This document shows, one piece after another, positions 7,281 through 9,159 of a DNA stretch of 9,159 nucleotides. The position numbers and the translations under genes were made by a program. Source of the DNA: JBLHKW01 sp047618565 (GTDB lineage: Bacteria; Planctomycetota; UBA1135; GCA-002686595); contig JBLHKW010000182.1 in the NCBI GenBank assembly GCA_047618565.1, positions 1-9,159 on the forward strand, written 5' to 3'. The first letter of the stretch is position 1, and each line of letters opens with the position of its first letter. The notes below the pieces were generated by a model. The model was not told the origin of the DNA, made no database searches, and saw only the letters and a program-made list of their open reading frames with translations.

Positions 7281-7343
7281 GCCGAACGGCTTGGCGATCA
7301 GCGGCGCCGCGGAGCGGCGTCCGGGTGCACCGCCTTGTTGTGC
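7281..7343 (-). other. Probable integron attC site
   Basis: Read on the minus strand, this 63-nt site starts GCACAAC (7343-7337), ends GTTCGGC (7287-7281) and folds around GGCGCCGC/GCGGCGTC with a 3-nt loop and outer GGCG/CGCC arms. The end segment CGCTGATCGCCAAGCC before the last box is typical of environmental cassette attC sites and parallels 7578-7641. It lies between the stop of the 70-residue gene (7359) and the start of the cyclotransferase-fold gene (7265), exactly where a cassette junction belongs. The R boxes are imperfect (AAC/GTT cores intact, middle bases mispaired). Confidence 0.75.
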
Positions 7344-7358
7344 AGCTGCTCCAGTAGA

Positions 7359-7571
7359 TCAGAATCCATACTTCTCAGGGTCGTCCAGCATCTTGTCCAC
7401 TGACCACTCAGGTCTCTCGACGTCGACGCGGCGGAGCAAGTCGATCATCTGAGAGCGGTCCCGCGATCGTGCTGCCTTGTCAAACGCGGCGAGCTGGCCA
7501 GCACTGAACAGTCTCTCATTGACCGTCATCCCCGAGTAGTCCGGCCGTGCCTCTTCGGGAGGTGTTGTCAT
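7359..7571 (-). CDS. Small conserved hypothetical protein of 70 residues
   Basis: The ATG at 7571 lies 7 bases after the attC box at 7578. An internal ATG at residue 15 (MTVNERLF, position 7529) is an alternative start, because similar small proteins that I recall begin there. The sequence is a short charged helical protein (NERLFSAGQLAAFDKAARSRDRSQMIDLLRRVDV) ending in DDPEKYGF. The same overall pattern recurs in unannotated small proteins from several proteobacteria, from memory and not checked. No membrane segment, signal or catalytic motif is visible. It forms a single-gene cassette between the two best attC candidates. Its function is unknown. Confidence 0.75.
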   Translation of the reverse strand: MTTPPEEARPDYSGMTVNERLFSAGQLAAFDKAARSRDRSQMIDLLRRVDVERPEWSVDKMLDDPEKYGF

Positions 7572-7577
7572 GGGCCT

Positions 7578-7641
7578 GGCGAACGCCTGCGCCGATCAGC
7601 GGCGGTCCGAAGGGCCGTCCGTCTGCGTCGGCTTGTCAGGC
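7578..7641 (-). other. Probable integron attC site
   Basis: This 64-nt site starts, on the minus strand, with GCCTGAC (7641-7635) and ends with GTTCGCC (7584-7578). Inner arms pair as GGCGGTCC/GGGCCGTC with a GAA loop, then CAG/CTG and GCCGA/TCGGC, leaving unpaired bases between blocks as in known attC folds. It shares GCTGATCGGC-type sequence before the last box with 7281-7343 and 8915-9036. It overlaps the last 15 codons of the bL12-like gene and ends 6 bases before the next start codon. Confidence 0.75.
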
Positions 7642-7862
7642 GGGTCCTCGGTGAGTTCCACATCCACCCCAAGCTGATGCAAGCTGCGCAACACGTCTTC
7701 TGATTGGTCCAGTTCCACCTGCACCTCGATGACGTCTCCTTCGAGGAGTCGGTCGGTGCACGACTTGGCGTTTTTCAATCCCAATCCTGTTTCCATGAGT
7801 GTCTGTGTGAGCGACACTTTTCTGAGCCCCCTGCGCCAGCCTGTCATTCTGATTGTGGTCAT
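7596..7862 (-). CDS. Small protein like the C-terminal domain of ribosomal protein bL12
   Basis: The protein has 88 residues from ATG at 7862. An in-frame ATG at 7943 would add 27 residues. TGWRRGLRKVSLTQTLMETGLGLKNAKSCTDRLLEGD (7-43) followed by a beta-strand, helix and strand (IEVQVELDQSEDVLRSLHQLGVDVEL) matches the bL12 C-terminal domain, including its signature TGLGLKNAK. That domain recruits translation factors in true bL12, and ClpS adaptors share the fold. The N-terminal dimerisation domain and hinge of bL12 are absent, so this is not the ribosomal protein itself. The hydrophilic tail from about residue 74 is read out of the attC site. Its role is unknown; binding to translation factors or to a protease would be speculation. 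A palindrome lies 42 bases upstream of the start. Confidence 0.78.
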   Translation of the reverse strand: MTTIRMTGWRRGLRKVSLTQTLMETGLGLKNAKSCTDRLLEGDVIEVQVELDQSEDVLRSLHQLGVDVELTEDPPDKPTQTDGPSDRR

Positions 7863-7903
7863 AGTCTCGGAGAAACACACGGAGTCCGGAAAACTTCCGT
7901 CAC

Positions 7904-7923
7904 TGACATGCAGCTGCAGGTCA
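7904..7923. promoter_or_regulatory. Operator-like palindrome upstream of the bL12-like gene
   Basis: TGACATGCAGCTGCAGGTCA is a 20-nt inverted repeat with a single mismatched pair (TGAC/GTCA ends around the perfect TGCAGCTGCA). It sits 42 bases upstream of the ATG at 7862. The symmetry suits a dimeric regulator, but no regulator gene or promoter is identified. If translation starts at 7943 instead, the site would be coding. Confidence 0.35.
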
Positions 7924-7943
7924 TCCGGCGGCAGGTGCTCCAT

Positions 7944-8022
7944 CTGATCCGGTTGGACGCTGGGAAACGGCGAGAGTAGTCCCGACTCCGTATTTCCTCG
8001 CGGCGCCGTACCCGTGACGCGC
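7944..8022 (+). repeat. Dispersed repeat, copy 2
   Basis: It shares CTGATC, the 21-base spacing and the 31-nt core with copy 1 at 4097-4170. Its distal part CCGTACCCGTGACGCGC (8006-8022) recurs exactly at 9142-9158. It begins 5 bases after the stop of the VOC gene, where an attC site would be expected for that cassette. Confidence 0.7.
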
Positions 8023-8026
8023 TTCC

Positions 8027-8824
8027 TCATCCCGGTACCAACGCCAGGCACGCGCCCACCGGGTCCTGGACAACGGCAGATGCGTATGCCCCATCTGGTT
8101 TTTGCGTCGCCTTGATGATCTCACCCCCGCCCTCTCGCACTCGACGAAGACTCTCGGGGAGATCGCCAACGGGGAGGTGAACTAGCCAGACCGGCGGCAG
8201 GCCCAGGTGCGCGCCGCGTGCGTGACAGACTCTCGCCGCCGAGTTCCCGTCATCACCGAGCATGTCGTAATCGATGTAGGCGTCTTTGGCGTCCTCCATC
8301 TCGACGTTCTGCACTGACCAGCCCACGACCTGTCGATAGAAGTCACGGGTCGCCAGGGCGTCAGGGGCCGTCAGGTTGAGCCAAGAAATGCAACCCGCAC
8401 GCTCCGCGGCGTCGCGCGATGCGCCGCCGTCATCCGGGGAAATGGACTCGGCAGGGACGACTGGGATGATCCCGAACGCCGCCCCATTGGGATCGAGGAG
8501 AACAGCCCACTGACTTTTTTCGCCCTCGTCTTTGGAACGCATGAGCTCCTCCCCGCCCAGTTCCAGCGCACGTGCGACACTGGTTGCGACATCGGCGACC
8601 TGGATGTGCGGCATCCATTGCAGCGGTAGCATTTCGTACTCCGCAATGCGCGCGCCCAGGCCGATGATCGGCATTCCAAGGTTGTTCATCAGGTCGTCCC
8701 GCCAAAGTGGATTCTCACCCGTGGTCAGGACACGTGAGTAGAAGCTCAGTTCACGATCGTGTTCCGGGACGGCAATATCGGCGCTGAGGATCCCGCCGAC
8801 GCCTGAGAAGAAGGGGTTACTCAT
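8027..8824 (-). CDS. VOC-superfamily protein with two glyoxalase-like modules
   Basis: The protein has 265 residues from ATG at 8824, preceded by AGGA eight bases upstream. An upstream in-frame ATG at 8899 would add a low-complexity Asn/Gln/Thr-rich stretch and is disfavoured. Module 1 (about 8-120) has ILSADIAVPEHDRELSFYSRVL, MPHIQVADVATSVARALELGGEEL and AVLLDPNGAAFGI. Module 2 (about 139-263) has ISWLNLTAPDALATRDFYRQVVGW, WLVHLPVGDLPESLRRVREGGGEI and VVQDPVGACLALV. This paired beta-alpha-beta-beta-beta layout is that of the Cfp30B/hydroxylase-like group of VOC proteins. The usual His/Glu metal-ligand pattern of glyoxalase I is not obvious, so no reaction is assigned. VOC proteins are frequent integron cassette cargo. 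It lies just after the box at 8915. Confidence 0.85.
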   Translation of the reverse strand: MSNPFFSGVGGILSADIAVPEHDRELSFYSRVLTTGENPLWRDDLMNNLGMPIIGLGARIAEYEMLPLQWMPHIQVADVATSVARALELGGEELMRSKDEGEKSQWAVLLDPNGAAFGIIPVVPAESISPDDGGASRDAAERAGCISWLNLTAPDALATRDFYRQVVGWSVQNVEMEDAKDAYIDYDMLGDDGNSAARVCHARGAHLGLPPVWLVHLPVGDLPESLRRVREGGGEIIKATQKPDGAYASAVVQDPVGACLALVPG

Positions 8825-8914
8825 GGTTCGCGTCCTGGTTGTTTGGTTTTGGTTGGCGTGCGGGGCTCCGCGGGCGTTCTGGTTCAAATCGGCTGCCATT
8901 GGCTGACCCAGGCA

Positions 8915-9036
8915 GCCTAACGCCGATCAGGTGGTTCTGTATAGCGACGTGCTTGCTGCGTACTCGCCAGTGCAACGGATCGGGCGGATCGGTTTGGGAA
9001 GCGCATCTGGTTCAGACATGGCGGATTACGTCAGGC
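8915..9036 (-). other. Probable integron attC site (outer limit uncertain)
   Basis: The minus strand ends with a perfect R' box GTTAGGC (8921-8915) preceded by CTGATCGGC, the same pre-box sequence as the sites at 7281 and 7578. The opening box could be GCCTGAC (9036-9030), pairing with GTTAGGC at six of seven positions, giving a 122-nt site. Alternatively it could be CCCAAAC (8998-8992), followed by CGATC that pairs with the inner arm, giving 84 nt. Internal pairings GTT/AAC, CTG/CAG and GCGA/TCGC support a folded site in the shorter version. Confidence 0.6.
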
Positions 9037-9159
9037 GCCAGTCGGAGGCGAGGTGCTCGCACGGCGTGGTTCGGAGCCGCGACCGTCGTCGGTGGATTCG
9101 ACGGCCCAGGACGGGCGAACCCGTTGACGATAGGCGTGGCTCCGTACCCGTGACGCGCG
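9037..9159. other. Right-edge stretch without an identifiable gene
   Basis: Two minus-strand frames stay open here for about 40 codons but show no recognisable protein. The stretch would hold the 3' end of the next upstream cassette and a repeat fragment. I see nothing else in it. Confidence 0.4.
9142..9158 (+). repeat. 17-nt exact copy of 8006-8022
   Basis: CCGTACCCGTGACGCGC occurs here and at 8006-8022 in direct orientation. Here it is preceded by GTGGCT, which resembles copy 1 just before its CCGTA. It is probably part of a further copy of the dispersed repeat running off the edge. Confidence 0.6.

Noticed and set aside
5686..9036. CRISPR array as the explanation for the repeated motifs between genes
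   Set aside because: The repeated motifs are short, imperfect and separated by whole genes rather than by uniform spacers.

Overview
The window is GC-rich bacterial DNA. It carries a very large secreted protein, a sulfatase-like lipoprotein and a run of six small to medium genes that looks like a stretch of integron gene cassettes. Planctomycetota or Myxococcota-like bacteria are plausible hosts (large secreted BNR/PKD/LamG proteins, lipoprotein sulfatases, dispersed palindromic repeats). No rRNA, tRNA or taxonomic marker gene is present, so this is only a suggestion.

Region 1 (1-3788, minus): one long reading frame runs off the left edge. I read it without an in-frame stop for 1262 codons. 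It encodes a signal peptide, about eleven BNR/Asp-box repeats, a PKD domain and a LamG/concanavalin-A-like domain. Region 2 (3789-4181) has no gene. It holds a 181-bp element with near-perfect 37-nt inverted ends, followed by the first copy (4097-4170) of a dispersed repeat. Region 3 (4182-5525, plus) encodes a sulfatase/alkaline-phosphatase-superfamily lipoprotein with threonine at the usual formylglycine position. Region 4 (5526-5685) separates convergent genes and holds two strong hairpins.

Region 5 (5686-8824, all minus) contains a single-pass anchored protein, a four-helix membrane protein, a gamma-glutamylcyclotransferase-fold protein, a 70-residue protein, a small protein like the bL12 C-terminal domain, and a two-module VOC/glyoxalase protein. 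Between several of them are sites with the layout of integron attC recombination sites: 7281-7343 and 7578-7641 (best supported), 8915-9036 (one perfect GTTAGGC box, the other arm ambiguous), and weaker candidates at 6374-6422 and 5619-5656. All the genes share one orientation, as cassettes do. An integrase, if present, would be expected beyond the right edge. A second copy of the dispersed repeat (7944-8022) lies directly behind the VOC gene, where that cassette's attC would be expected. A fragment of the repeat recurs at the right edge (9142-9158).

The cassette genes do not form an obvious pathway. Their shared orientation and spacing, and the mixed base composition suggested by eye, fit independent acquisition. 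The large BNR protein and the sulfatase are divergently arranged around the inverted-repeat element and may both act outside the cytoplasm. No functional link between them is shown by the sequence.
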